Below are positions 38,590 to 50,889 of a stretch of DNA of 64,000 nt, in pieces; position 1 is the first letter of the stretch, and each line of letters opens with the position of its first letter. The DNA is taken from the NCBI GenBank assembly GCA_963580455.1, contig OY756961.1, positions 21,929,001-21,993,000 of the forward strand, given 5' to 3'. The position numbers and the translations under genes are program-made. Below the pieces are notes generated by a model. It saw only the letters and a program-made list of their open reading frames with translations, did not search any database and was not told the DNA's origin. Source of the DNA: Euonymus europaeus. Lineage: Eukaryota > Streptophyta > Magnoliopsida > Celastrales > Celastraceae.

Positions 38590-40212
38590 TTTTTTAGGGT
38601 AAATGGTACAGAACCCCCTAAAGTGTGGCTTAAGTGAGAAAAAAAAACCCCCCAAATTATGAAAAAATAGATATAACCCACCAGACGTTTGTTGACCGTT
38701 TGAGATAACGGTCAACCCACATGTTTAGCTCACTTTTAAACTCTAAACATGATTGAGTTGCTTAATTAATTATTTTTAATTAAAAATGATTAAAATTAGG
38801 GTAAAGGCTCCAACAACCTTCTTCCTTTCCCTCCACTTTGTTATTTGCTAGGGTTTTGGTTGTTTCTTCTCTCAATCATGTCCAACAATGGGGTTTGAGA
38901 TTCTCATTCATGTATGAGTGTGATTCATCATAGGAACCACATTTTTCATCAAGTTTGAAGACCAACAATGTCAGATATTTCTTCTTTTATTCTTCCCCTT
39001 CTCTTCCCATTTTTTAAAGGTAAAGTTGAAGGCTTCTCTTCCCATTTTTTAGAGGTACGGTATAATTGAGCTGCGATTCTTTTATGTATGAGCATACCTT
39101 TATTTGTGTGCTCGTGTGTTTTCTGCATTTGGTTTACTGAGATTTTCTGCATTTCTTTGTAGAATCAGATGATGAATATGTTCAAGAGTATTATGGTGAC
39201 ACTAGTGAAACTAACAGTAGTGATTATGAAGAAGAGACTAACTGTCATAGACGTAGAATGACAAATGTGAGAGAGGAGGTAGAAGATTAATCAGAATTGA
39301 CAATTGGAATTTACCTGCTGATGTTGAAGAAGATTTGTATGACTCAGATGAGCTTAGAAGCATTTATGACAGTGATTGTGAAGAGGGTCCGAGTAATAGG
39401 CATCCTAAGTTTGATGAGAAAACTTATATGCACAATCCTATTGTCTTTGTGGTGGGAATGAAGTTCAACTCTGTTGAGGTATTTAGGAAAACTTTGATGC
39501 AGTTTAGTGTAGAACAAGAAAAATCTTATAAATATAAGAAGAATGATAGGGACAAAGTAGAGGATGTTTGTGATGGACATGCTGATTGTAAGTGGAGAAT
39601 ATATGCTTCAAAGAGTAGGGATAGAACATCATTCCAAATCAAGACATATCAACCAGTTCATCATGATGAATGTCCTCGCAATTATAAGGGGAAAAGAGTT
39701 TCGTCGGAGTGGGTGAAAGAAAGCCTGGTAGACCTAAAAATGCAAGAATAAGATGGCCTGATGAGTTGCCAACACAAACGGCATGTGCTTTGAGCAGAAG
39801 AGGACAAGTACTAAGATGTAGGCATTGCAATATGGCAGAGGTAGAGGCATTGAGACAAGCAAGTCAAGAGGCAGAGGCATTGTCACAAGGTGATGAGATT
39901 GTTGATCATGGAGAGACAGAGGCTTTATCACAGGTTGTTGATCCTACACCAAGCAATCCATCACCAGTTTCACGTCCTCAGATTCATCATGTCAGTCCAC
40001 CACCAGACAGTTCGTCACCAGGTTCACCTCCCCATATTCATCTTCACAGTCCACCAAAGAATACTGCACCCTTATTCATGCCAACACCAAAAATTAGGCC
40101 TTTTCTTCCACCAAGACCTACAGCAAGGAACAAGTCTCCTATCAAAGTCAATCGTGATCGTCTTAGACCAAAGATTCCTCTTGTTAGGGCACCATCTCCA
40201 CTCCAGAAGTAG
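38590..40212 (+). pseudogene. Mutator-like (MULE) transposase deletion derivative
   Basis: An ORF at 39335-39751 encodes the N-terminal part of plant MuDR-type transposases: KFDEKTYMHNPIVFVVGMKF, then CDGHADCKWRIYASKSRDR and YQPVHHDECPRNYKGKRVS. From about 39700 the sequence jumps directly to the C-terminal tail (GERKPGRPKNARIRWPDELP, RCRHCNM) and a Ser/Pro-rich end. The catalytic DDE region, the SWIM finger and most of the zinc knuckle are missing, so the element has an internal deletion. At 38597-38640 GGGTAAATGGTACAGAACCC followed by CCTAAAG looks like the left terminal repeat of such elements; I could not find the right end. Confidence 0.7.
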
Positions 40213-40422
40213 GTTTCAGTTGTTGGTTACTTGGTCCATGTAGTAACTCCCCTTCTGTTCTTTGTTATTTGGGACATGAAGTAATTCTAGATGTATTTTG
40301 GACATGTTGTATGCTGACTTTCACTGTTAGTTTAGTCTCATGATATGTTAACTTTTGCTGGATATGATATTAATGGCTTGTAGTTTTCTTGTTTTTATGG
40401 AAATATGATGGTTGCATTTCAT

Positions 40423-40552
40423 ATGACTGATCTTGGATTGATGCATTATTTCCTTGGAATTGAAATTGTTCAATCAACTGCTGGTATCTTTCTTTCTCGT
40501 AATAATTATGTTGAAGAGATTTTAGACAGGTTTCGGATGAACGTTTTTCTCA
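40423..40552 (+). mobile_element. Ty1/copia reverse-transcriptase fragment
   Basis: The plus strand encodes MTDLGLMHYFLGIEIVQSTA and then GIFLSRNNYVEEILDRFRM, a standard block of copia reverse transcriptase. It is only about 43 codons long with no flanking LTR, so it is a captured or decayed scrap. Confidence 0.8.
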
Positions 40553-40954
40553 GTTTTTAGTTCACTGTTATTGTGATTGTCATTGTCAATACACCCCTAT
40601 AGTTTAATCAAATTAGAGTTTTGACTAAGTATATATTTGTTGTAAAGTCGTCACTCAATACACTCTCTTATACCCATTTTCTATACATCGTGAAATCTTT
40701 CTTCTCTGCCCATGATTTTTTTCATTTTAAGGGTTTTCCAGGCAAATCCTTGTGTTCTTGATTTATTTATTGTTGCTTTGTTTGAACTAATTTCAACAAT
40801 TCTTATATTTTATTTCTATAAATATATTTTATCAAACCATTCACACACACAAAAAAAACTTGTCAAACTAATCCATGGATCACCCAAGTTTTAGTTTTGA
40901 AAATTTGAGGGAATTTCTTAGTTTCAACTCTGATTGACTTTAAAGATGAGTTGG

Positions 40955-41465
40955 AGCAATTTTTTAGCAGAAAAAATGCGGATTATCACAAGCTAGTGGG
41001 AGGAGACGAAATGACCATCGAGGTTCCATTCCTGCACATAAAATATTTTATCGCAATCATGTTGATGACCATTACAGACTGTGGAAGCACTAATTCAATC
41101 CAAATCCAGCTTACCACAAAGGTCTATTTAGAAGAAGATTTTGAATGAGTCGAAATCTTTTTCTCCACATTTCAAATGTTGTAGTTATAAATTATCTCAG
41201 AGATGAAATATAGCTAGAGTTCTAGGTCTCTCCCTTTCAAAAGATTACAGTGGCGATAAGGATCCTCGCTTACTGGACTCCCGCTGATTCGTTAGACGAG
41301 TACATACAGATCGGTGAAAGTATTGCGATTGATAGTTTAAAAAGATTTGTTAGAGGAGTTGTAAAAAGCAGTTTTCGATGAACGATATCCGAGGGCGCCC
41401 AATGAAAATTATTTACATAATCTATTAGCTTAGAATGAGGAACGTGGATTTCCAAGCATGCTTAG
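40955..41465 (+). pseudogene. PIF/Harbinger transposase relic, N-terminal half
   Basis: Across several frames the plus strand reads HYRLWKHYFNPNP, LFRRRF, MSRNLFLHISN, then AYWTPADSLDEYIQIGESIA, IDSLKRFVRGVVK and NEERGFPSML. This is the well-known order of plant PIF/Harbinger (HARBI1/ALP1-like) proteins up to just before the first catalytic Asp, where it stops. Frameshifts and stops show decay. No terminal repeats were identified. Confidence 0.72.
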
Positions 41466-42633
41466 AAGTATATTTGAGAACTCAAAATGGGGTTGCAAAT
41501 TTCCGACCCTATATGCTACCTCTGTTCGCAACAAGAAAATACGAGAATGAAAATGTATATCGACAGTTGGAGCGATCCGACTCCATATGCAAATCTCGTT
41601 GGAGATGCCCTAAGAAAAGTTACACTAAGTTTTCAAAGAAAAAGAAATAAAGTTTAAAAATTCACCATTATAATAACCTCACTTGTTGAGGAGGGTGTGA
41701 TTAGGAGACGGCGTTGTCCGCGTTGGGGTTGCCTAGCAATGGAAACAAGAATGATTAAAGTACATAAGTTTTTTACTCGTGTGTGTCACACGATTGAAAG
41801 ATAAAAGAGTAGGGTGTAAACATCTCATACCATGAAAAATAATGAAGTGTAAATAAAGCTGGACGAACAATTTTTTATATAAAAATTATTAGTCTCCTTC
41901 AACTTGCTGTCCAGCCCCATTAAGCATCAACAACATTCTCAAAGTTTTCAAAAATTGCTTTATTGATATATGAAGTACTATATATAATTACAATGGATTC
42001 ATTTTACACTCTTAAAAAACACTTTTGCATACTCCAAAAATTAGCCACACTTCAAATATTAAGTGTTGTGTAGTTACTGAATAGGAAAAAAGGGGTCTAA
42101 CTTGCAAAGAGAGAGAGTGTTCGAAATAGAGAGAGGGCTAGAGAGAGGAAAAGTAGGTTAAGTGTCCTTTGATTTGAAGTGTGTTCAATTGTGGGTGTAA
42201 GACTGTAGCACTTGATAAATAGATAGTGACACAAGAATTCAAGTATTTAGAGAGCGGTTTAGAGTACATATGTATTTTGTCGATTATAACTGATTATCTA
42301 GATGTGCAAAAGTGATAATCGATCAAAATTTTCACTGCCGATTTTATGATCGAAACACCTTTTCTTTTCCCTTTCAAATAACCGATTGAATGGTTTGGAC
42401 AATGAACCGAATCAATTTTAGCGATAAATTTATAGAACCATATTTTATATCGAGGAGGCAATTGAACCCCTCAAATGATTTTCTTTATACTTTAAATGTT
42501 ATAAAAATTTGAGTTTGTCTAAAATTATTCTTTTGATCCTCTCAAATATTTAATGAAGAATTTTCCCCTTCAAATTCACTTTATATTATCCAAAATTTTA
42601 GAAATGCAATATTTCCATATATAAATAAATTCA
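41466..42633. other. Intergenic, no gene recognised
   Basis: No supportable ORF. An AG-rich patch (GAGAGAGAG, 42110-42150) and AT-rich sequence; nothing further identified. Confidence 0.45.
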
Positions 42634-42669
42634 GGGGGGGGGGGGGGGGGGGGGGGTGGGGGGGGGGGG
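42634..42669. repeat. Poly-G tract, 36 nt with one T
   Basis: A run of G from 42634 to 42669 interrupted only by T at 42657. It could form a G-quadruplex, but homopolymers of this length are often imprecise in assemblies. Confidence 0.85.
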
Positions 42670-42736
42670 TGTTTCTAAACTTTTTATAAGAAAATTTATT
42701 ATTTACCTTTTTATGAATTTTTTTTTTTTGCCATGC

Positions 42737-43444
42737 GGAAAAAAACATGTGCCTTCGCCCCTGCCCAAGGTTGCAACTTTGAACATCATCTGTCACCTGG
42801 CTATTGCTCTCAATGAAGAAACTCTATGCATCCTATGTAATGTATCCGATTGGCGCTGTACAAATACCTCTTGCGCATTCATAGTTACAATCCACCATTG
42901 GAGGGAGGCAGAAGTAGGAAACCAAAATAGTTGTAAAGTCTGGGGCACTCTTCACGGGACCAAGACAACATAACACAAGACGTATCAAAAAGGGTGTGAT
43001 ACAATATAATGCATATAGAATATCCAGATGCACGAATGAAGATCATTCTCAAATTATAAGCATAGATGGGTAACTAATTCGAACGGAGACCAGGAAAAAA
43101 ACATGTGCCTTCGCCCCTGCCCAAGGTTGCAACTTTGAACATCATCTGTCACCTGGCTATTGCTCTCAATGAAGAAACTCTATGCATCCTATGTAATGTA
43201 TCCGATTGGCGCTGTACAAATACCTCTTGCGCATTCATAGTTACAATCCACCATTGGAGGCAGAAGTAGGAAACCAAAATAGTTGTAAAGTCTGGGGCAC
43301 TCTTCACGGGACCAAGACAACATAACACAAGACGTATCAAAAAGGGTGTGATACAATATAATGCATATAGAATATCCAGATGCACGAATGAAGATCATTC
43401 TCAAATTATAAGCATAGATGGGTAACTAATTCGAACGGAGACCA
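42737..43444. repeat. Tandem duplication (~355 bp) downstream of SCI1
   Basis: Copy 1 (42737-43092) and copy 2 (43093-43444) start GGAAAAAAACATGTGCCTTC and end GGAGACCAG. Copy 2 lacks 4 bp (GAGG of GGAGGGAGGC); otherwise I see no difference. They lie about 200 bp beyond the SCI1 stop codon, so they may include its 3'UTR or polyadenylation region. A 66-71-codon minus-strand ORF present in both copies is not conserved-looking and is not called. Confidence 0.93.
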
Positions 43445-43642
43445 GGAAAAAAAAGCAGACCACAAACACACACCGAGTTCAATCGAGTGAACAGGATTCC
43501 TCTACGCCTTTGTGGATATTACTACTTGCAGGTTGTGTGGGAAGGTTTATGTAAATTAGGTACTCCACGCAAACTATGGATTCAACAAAAGTGTAGACTA
43601 TGGTGTTAGCCAGCTGAAATCCCTCTATTGTAGCTACCGAAT

Positions 43643-46600
43643 CTACATTGCCACGTCTGGGTCCAACCTCCTCTGGATCGCAGCTGCAGCCTAAGAAATG
43701 AAAATTTGAAAATATGTCAACAATTAAATATGATATGAATATCTACTACACATTTGTTATCCTTACCTCGAAGTTTCCAAGCTTGTATTGATAAGCCATC
43801 TCTTCCTTGAGTTGAGCTTGCTCCTTCATTGCTTGTGCCTAATAATTTAGAGATTAACAGACGTAAGAAACCATTACTAACTTTTGATTGATAGATAGAA
43901 AGTGTTGTATTCATATATAAAGCACAAAACAGAAACTAACCATTCCACTCTGCATAGAGCGCTTCAATTCTTCAACTTGCTGTTCCTTTTGCTTTTCACG
44001 TTCTTTCAGCAGTTCTAGCCTGAAATAGCAGATTAATTTGTTGACTAAGCTCAGTGATTCCATTGTTTATCGTCATTAAAAAAAACTCAGTGATTGTAAC
44101 AGCGAATCCTAGATAGAAAATTAGAAGACAATTCTACTATCCTAGACAAGCGTCATATCTTTCAACTATGTGACAGGGTTACAACTTACAACACAATCCA
44201 AGCCCAAATCCTGCGACATTAACAATTAACAGCAACAACAGACACAAAATGCCAATTCGTGCTCTATTCAGCAAACTAGGTACCTATCTGCACTAGTCCA
44301 AATCCACTTCAAATTTATGTGTGTGCGTACACACACACACACAATACAAGCAAGATCAAAACATTATAAATTATTTTCCAATGCTTGCCTTCAAAAACAA
44401 TTTATTTCCAATGCTATTCAACAACATATTCCACTCGAGGAGCCCAAAGCCAAAACTCCTCATACAATTTTGGAACCAACAGCAGGAACATTAAAAAATT
44501 ACAATAACTAGCTTTTTCAGTGGTTTACTTGCTCGATTAGGTGAAAATTTTAGAAGTGAACTCAAACAGAAAATTCCAACCATTATCCTTTGGTTCAGTT
44601 AGTGTATTGACATTAAGATATCAATTTTTTTTCTGTTTTCCTAGGCTTTTGTCAGTTTCATAAAGTTAAAGAAATTACATAATTATGCATTCTATATGTA
44701 CAAAATAGGTCTTCACACAATTTCAACATTGACTTTCTGAATAAAACTTATTTTCACAAGAAAATTCAAGCTATGTTAGTCTTTCAAATAGTCAGGTAAG
44801 GTTGAGGTTCCTCAAGTTATGCAATCAAAATGACCAAAATCAAGTTTGTCGTTCTTATTTTCCCCTCTTATTGCTTCAATCCAAGAAGATCAATAATTTT
44901 GCTCTGTTGGGAGATTTTAGGTAAATTGAGTATCATTTGAACATATTGCTGTTGAATTTCTTCTCAACAAAATTCTTTTGACAGAGAATCGTAGAGCATC
45001 ATCTAGGTGACCCAAATACCAAACAAGAAAATAACTGACACTAAAAACATCAACTTAAAGAAGGTTCAAGAATAAGAATGTAATCTAAAAGGCAAGCTAT
45101 AATGGAACCATAGCGAATATAACTCAAGATATTGTACCCTGGAAAAGTTTTAAAAACATTGAATAGGGTAGTAGTTTGTTGAGGACCTACTTGCTTTGCA
45201 ACCAGTATTTAATACTTGTTGAGTTGTTGTGAACTTCCTAATGGGATTCAAGGTAGGGTGCAAGTTTGACATAGCAATTTTCTCTTAATGCAGGAGTCAG
45301 GATGCCATCAGAAATTATATCTCAATGGAACTAACAACAGACTGTAGTAGAGTAACTAATAATAGACTAGAATATCCCAAAAGCCTAAAAGTCAAAATTG
45401 AAACTGGCTCAAGCCCTAAAATACTGATGATTGAGCCCAATTTTTAATAAATCCCAGTCCACAAATTGGCTTTGTCTAGCTTCAAGCATATTAAATGCAC
45501 AAACACATAACAGTTTCTAGCCCAAGCGAGATGAAGTGGTTCACCTTGATTACAACCGTATTTCTTTAATTTGACCACAGAATACAGCTTTTATGAACCA
45601 ATGTGAAGCAGTACACAATCACAAATAAACTAGGAATATAAATACACAAATATAAGTAAAAAAGGCAATGGTAAAAAAAAATTGAAACAAATCAAGATGC
45701 AAATATAAGAAGCACTGAAACGAACCGGCGCTGCTCTTCATCATTAAATATAGTACGTTCCGTTTCCACAGATTTCTTGGGACCCTTCGTAATTTCCTTC
45801 TCCAATTTATGTCTGAAATAAGCATCAAGATTATAATACCTGCAAGAAGAAACATTGATGATAATTTCACTTACAGGTATAAGTATAACACAGCATACAC
45901 CTGTTAATCAGTTGGATTTTGCCTACCACCCACTAAAAGACCTAATAAGAGGTGAGTGAGCTAACTCACACTTATATGCCAGCACAACAACTCATCACTA
46001 GTCGATGTGGGACAAAGAGATGGTGTACCTCTGACAACACCAATTCACATCATATCCCTTTTTACATCATAAGATCAGCTTCAGATAAGGAATTGACCTA
46101 AGACACCTCGAAAGATTTTTTCCATAAAATAAATGTAGTTTTACAGCTAAACTCAATCAATCAATTAATGGATGAATTTCTTAGATATTAAATCAAAATT
46201 TTCTGAAGCAGTTTGGGCCCACATCATCGAACTATATTGTAAAACTAACATAGTGGTAGCCTAATCCTTTGGACTCTAACACTAATGATACTAAGACTAC
46301 GTTGCATATCAAAAAAATTCCACCAGAAAAAATAATGACAGATTAAGCAGAGTGGCATCAACTTACGGGCTCTCACAAAAAAATATGTCTAGCAGCTTTT
46401 TACACTACTAGTGCATAAGAAAAGCAAAGGCCTTACCTTTTAGAAGGAAAGGTGGCTGTATTGTGGTCCTCCATGAAGCTGCACAATTAATAACATTAGA
46501 TAATGAGATCTTGCTTATCCAAGAAGTTGCATAATTTATAATATGGTATAAAACTGTGAAGTTAGCATCTTATAACTGTATCCCATGAGAAGAAGCTACA

Positions 46601-49399
46601 AAGAGAAAGCTCCAGAATCAATAAGTTCATTTGCTTACTCTTTGAACATTTGTTTCTCTTCCCAGTTAGCCAGATTCTCCAGGTTCACCTGCAACATAAT
46701 GAATAAACAATAATGTAAGTTGTAACCAGATTCTCTGTATTGATAGTGCAATCTCAAAAACTGACTGTTCATTGATATTATCACCAAAGGAATATTCACG
46801 TAAAATTCTGATGTGCTCTTGTGAGATAGTGTAAATCATGTTTAATAAGAGGCACTTTTGTTATTTGTTTGGTCAAAAACATGTAATTAAATAAGTAAAA
46901 TATATTACCTTTTTCACTTCAGCTAACCATGCAGTGAACTCTGGTCGTTTATTCCTGTTAGAAGACATAATTCATCAAATTATTGTAAAGACGATAAAGG
47001 AACCTAAACCTTAAACAAAAGTAACTATGAATTCACTAAAAAATAAATGACGGGTCAGAGGCCCAAATAATATTCGTGGCCATAAACTAGATCCAATTCA
47101 TATATGATATATGCCTTTGTACAGCCTATAGGCACCTAATGTTGCAAGTGTAAAAGCTGGAGCTAAGAAAAATAATGGCTTGAGCCCCCTTTTTCTTCTG
47201 TATTTAAGCCCAGCCTCTCAAATAGAGTAGAAGTTAATAATTCAATTCATGGAGCTTGCAGGAAAGTATAAATTTTAGCATGAAAATTAAACTATTGAGC
47301 AAATTTCACTTTTCTGTACTTTTTTGCAGTAAACATTCTTAAGGTAAATCTGAAGCAAAAATATGGAAGTGTTTTTGTTATGAAATCCAGTCGATATAGA
47401 GGGCAGCTGCATCGCAAAAGTAGCAGAAAAACTTTCTAAAGGTTGAAATAACAACTGAAGTCAATTTCACATAATATAGAACTAAAAAAGACAGAAGAAA
47501 CAAGAGATAATAAATGGCATTACAGAAAACCAAATGGCCAAAACAATTGTAATGTGGTAGAGAAAACCATGTCAAGAAGCATTAAATTATATTATCTGCC
47601 AATCAATATAAGATCTATAATCCCCTATAATCTAGTCTTCCACTAAATCTACTATAGCATACACCTTATAATACCAGAAAGACCATGAACAGAAAGTGAA
47701 AATCTGAAAAATAAGTAGTAAACAGTTGTCCAAAGGTCCATCCCCTCCGAGCCACGAATTAGCATTTAATCTCTAACCAAGCTGATAATCAAACTTTGAT
47801 TTATTATCCCGAATGTTTCACTTCTTGATTGTTTATTCGTACCATTTAAGTTTCCTGTGGCTCCAATAAAGTGATGATGAAATAATGTAAAGGTGATTTC
47901 TAAAAGTGCATATAAAATTCAAACTGCCTCTGGATTTGAATAGGAGAAGTCCAGAGGATGTAAACATAAAAAACTCACAATGAACAACCATCTTTCTTTC
48001 TTTTTTTGACATTGAGCTGAGAAAATAAATTGACAATGAAATATATCCTCTTTTTCAACTGTAACGCCGGCCTAAGGAATGAAACTATCTATAAAATTCA
48101 AAAATACAATTATTTTTTAAAAAAAGGGATAGAAGTGCTGCATAAATAAACTGGGTTCAAGTTCACAGCACTGCACTTCATTAAAAAAAAGGATAGAAGT
48201 GCTGCATAAATAAACTAAGTTCAAGTTCACAGCACTGCACTTCATTCTGAACTCTGGTTTATATGGCAGAAGAGATCTAATTCTAAACAGCTAACCCTAT
48301 TTCATATCTCTCAAGTCTCAACAGCTAACCCTATTTCATATCAGATTCTTGTCAACCAAATATTTGAAATTGTAAATCCTTGTTACTTAAGAATATAACA
48401 CAGATTATCAAATTTACTTGCTTTCCAGATCGATCAAAATTAAACAATCGAGTACTAGTCCATTTGCAAAATAAAATAAACCTAAAACTCTTACTATGTT
48501 AATTCAACAAAATTATGCATAAACAATGTCCTTTCTTGTTCCCCTACTTTCTCGGCAACCATACAAAAAATCTGCCCCAATTTACACTCTACAGAATAAA
48601 AAACCAAGTTAAATCAAACAAAAATGATTGGAACAATACTTAGCTACGTACGACTCTTCAACAATCACAATGCAAAGCTAATCAATTTCACAACTTCCCT
48701 CCTACGAACACAATTCAAACATACATAATATGTAACAAGAAAAAAAGCACAGGTTTTGTCTTCCCAGCAATCAAACACAGACACAACTTTAAAAAACAAT
48801 GGAAAACCCCAGTAAATAAATGAAGAAAGAGGAAAGCAGTAGAAGCATTACCACATATCAGTTTCTCTAATGATCCCATACTTCCCCCAGGAATTAGTGA
48901 CTGCGCCTTTCTTCCCTCTTTCTTTCCTCTCCTTCTTCTTCTCCTTCTTTTTCCTTCTCTCTTTCTCTCTCTTCTTTTTCTCTTCCTTCCTCTTCTTCTT
49001 TTCCTTCTGCCTTTTCTTCCTTTTCCTCTCTCGCTCTTCTTCCCTCTCTCTCTTCCTCTTTCTCTCCTTGATCTTCCTCTTCCTCCTATCCTCTTCGTCT
49101 TCACTCTCACTCACACTCTCCTTGGAGCTCGAGCTCGAATCCGAATACTCCGACACGTCAGAATCCGACTCGGAGTCCGAATCTGAATATTCATCACTGC
49201 TATACCGCTTTCGCGACTTCTTTGCCTTCTCTGATCTTCTGTGCCTTCTATCAGTGTCGGAATCGGACCCTGGACTGGCATCGGAATCCGGAGTCGATTT
49301 ACTCCTCGATTTTCTTTCTTTTTTCACTTTATCTCCTTCCACCTGCTCATGTTTTCGTCCTTTTTCAGAGCTAGTAGTGCCGTTTCGATCTTTGCCCAT
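43643..49399 (-). CDS. SCI1: SCI1-family protein (style cell-cycle inhibitor 1 homologue)
   Basis: A plant nuclear protein; in tobacco the family restrains cell proliferation in the style and meristems (family knowledge). Minus-strand exons: 49399-48852, 46954-46909, 46688-46639, 46478-46437, 45839-45726, 44019-43941, 43838-43767 and 43690-43643 (999 nt, 332 aa plus stop), all GT-AG with matching phases. Exon 1 (182 codons) is low complexity: Ser/Asp/Glu runs, then about 75 residues of Lys/Arg/Glu, rich in likely nuclear-localisation signals. The conserved part begins at WGKYGIIRETDMW and continues NKRPEFTAWLAEVKK, VNLENLANWEEKQMFK, FMEDHNTATFPSKR, YYNLDAYFRHKLEKE and a C-terminal helical MKEQAQLKEEMAYQYKLGNF ending LDPDVAM. 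An alternative acceptor (TATTTCAG) inside exon 5 would remove 28 bases and break the frame. The family call is firm; function in this species is inferred. Confidence 0.9.
48119..48246. repeat. 64-bp tandem duplication in SCI1 intron 1
   Basis: GGATAGAAGTGCTGCATAAA and the following 40 or so bases occur twice, 64 bp apart, with two or three differences (CTGGGTTC versus CTAAGTTC). Confidence 0.9.
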
Positions 49400-49499
49400 C
49401 TTGTGAGCTACCTCTATAGTTTCTTTCTACTACCGTGTTGTTCCGTTATCAAACAAGAAGAAAAGGAAAGTTTAGTGTAAGATTTAGCCTCTTATTACA

Positions 49500-49600
49500 A
49501 TTGGGCTTCACTGATAGGGGAAGCCCATTTACAAGACAAGACACAAGACAGATCCAAACCAATGAGAATCCCAGTTCAAATGAGCCCGGCCCAGTCCACG
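49500..49600 (-). promoter_or_regulatory. SCI1 proximal promoter with site II-like elements
   Basis: Three TGGGCY/RGCCCA words stand within 100 bp upstream of the SCI1 start: TTGGGCTT (49501), AAGCCCAT (49521) and GCCCGGCCCAGT (about 49582). Such site II elements are typical of TCP-regulated genes in proliferating plant cells. No TATA box is evident. Confidence 0.5.
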
Positions 49601-49675
49601 AAAGAAACTTTTTCATGCAAAGTTCTTTGGCAAAACAGACATAATAAAAAAGGCCATATATATATAATAGGAATG

Positions 49676-50885
49676 TGATAAGTGTCAGAATATAAGTTTT
49701 TAAAGTGATAAAATACTATCAAAGTAATGCCAAAAAATTATGCTTAAAGCTGAATTTTCAAGATTATTGTACTTAAGATCTTCTTGGATATTTTGCAGGT
49801 TAAGAGGTAGTAAGAGCTATCGGAATGAGATTTGATTTTCAGTAAATTTTTAGAGGACACTTCAAGCTTTGCAGGAAGTGCTGGTTCACAAAAATCAGAG
49901 TTCGTTTGGGTCTCTAAAGGTTGCCTCAAAGTCAAGTTTGGAAGTTATATCCGAAGCAGAATTTCTGTTTGCAGACCAGACCTTTAGAAGCCCATAACTT
50001 GAGTATCTGATGTCCAAATTGAGTTATTCAAAAGCCTTGTGTTTGTAATTATGTTTTTATGTTTCATGTTTTATTTGGTTATGTAAAACTAAACTCTTGT
50101 TAGTTAGGACTTGTCTTGAAGCCCTAAGCATGCTGTCAATTTTATAAGTTGTGTGGATTTCAATTTCTACAAACATGATGATTTTTGATTTTTCCATGTT
50201 ATGTGAGTTCTAGTATTGTGTTTCTTTGAGTAGCTAACTTTGAAACATGTATTAAAATTAATTGTTGTAGAACATGGTCAATTGCCTTGTTGAATATGTT
50301 CTTTCTTGCAACATATAATTCAGTTGAAAATAAATTATGAAAAATCAATTCTTGAATACCTAAGTACAAATACCATGTATTAGAATTCTTGTGACATTCA
50401 TATTCTCTTTGCTCTTATTGAATTCTTGATTGTTGATTGATGCAGACGCCATGCTAGATTTCGATTAAAAATACACGTAATGAGGTAGACGCCATACACT
50501 TTACATGCAATTAAGAGATAATCATACAACTTGAGTTTGGCCATGACCTTGTTGTGAATGTTGTCATCATATGCTTGTTAAAATTGTTAGTCTATTATTT
50601 CTTATAAATTGTTTGAATGTTTTGTGGTGGATAGTGAGTCTTAGCTATTGTTTTCATTAATATCAATTCTCATTCATGTTCTCAACGTCAATTTCTTTGT
50701 CTTAATTTTTATCTATTACAAGATTTAACCCCCCTTTTCCCCTTTTTATAATTGTATTAATTATATTCAAGTGTTAGATTGTATATCTATTAGCATCACT
50801 CCTTGTGGGATCGACTCTTACTTGTTCACTATATATTAATTGTACATTTTTAAGTATATTTTAAATTGTTACTAACGACATAACA
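49676..50885 (+). repeat. Probable LTR of a degraded gypsy-type element
   Basis: Begins TGATAAGTGTCAGAATATAA and ends CGACATAACA, immediately followed by a primer-binding-like site. The interior is non-coding. I found no second LTR copy in the window. The left edge is inferred from the TG and from the change from SCI1 upstream sequence. Confidence 0.5.
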
Positions 50886-50889
50886 ATTT

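Noticed and set aside
42581..42796. Pro-rich minus-strand ORF
   Set aside because: Its prolines are just the complement of the poly-G tract.
42833..43404. 66-78-codon minus-strand ORFs repeated twice
   Set aside because: They appear twice only because the DNA is tandemly duplicated; no splice context or similarity.
44331..44342. (AC)n microsatellite in SCI1 intron 5
   Set aside because: Very short ordinary dinucleotide run; not worth a separate call.
45990..46060. GTCGATGTGGGAC stretch in SCI1 intron 4 as a transposon end
   Set aside because: The phrase is common near plant repeats, but I found no terminal repeats or duplication to define an element.
48870..49406. 178-codon plus-strand ORF opposite SCI1 exon 1
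   Set aside because: It is the complement of the Lys/Arg/Glu-rich exon, giving a Phe/Leu/Ser-only product with no family features.
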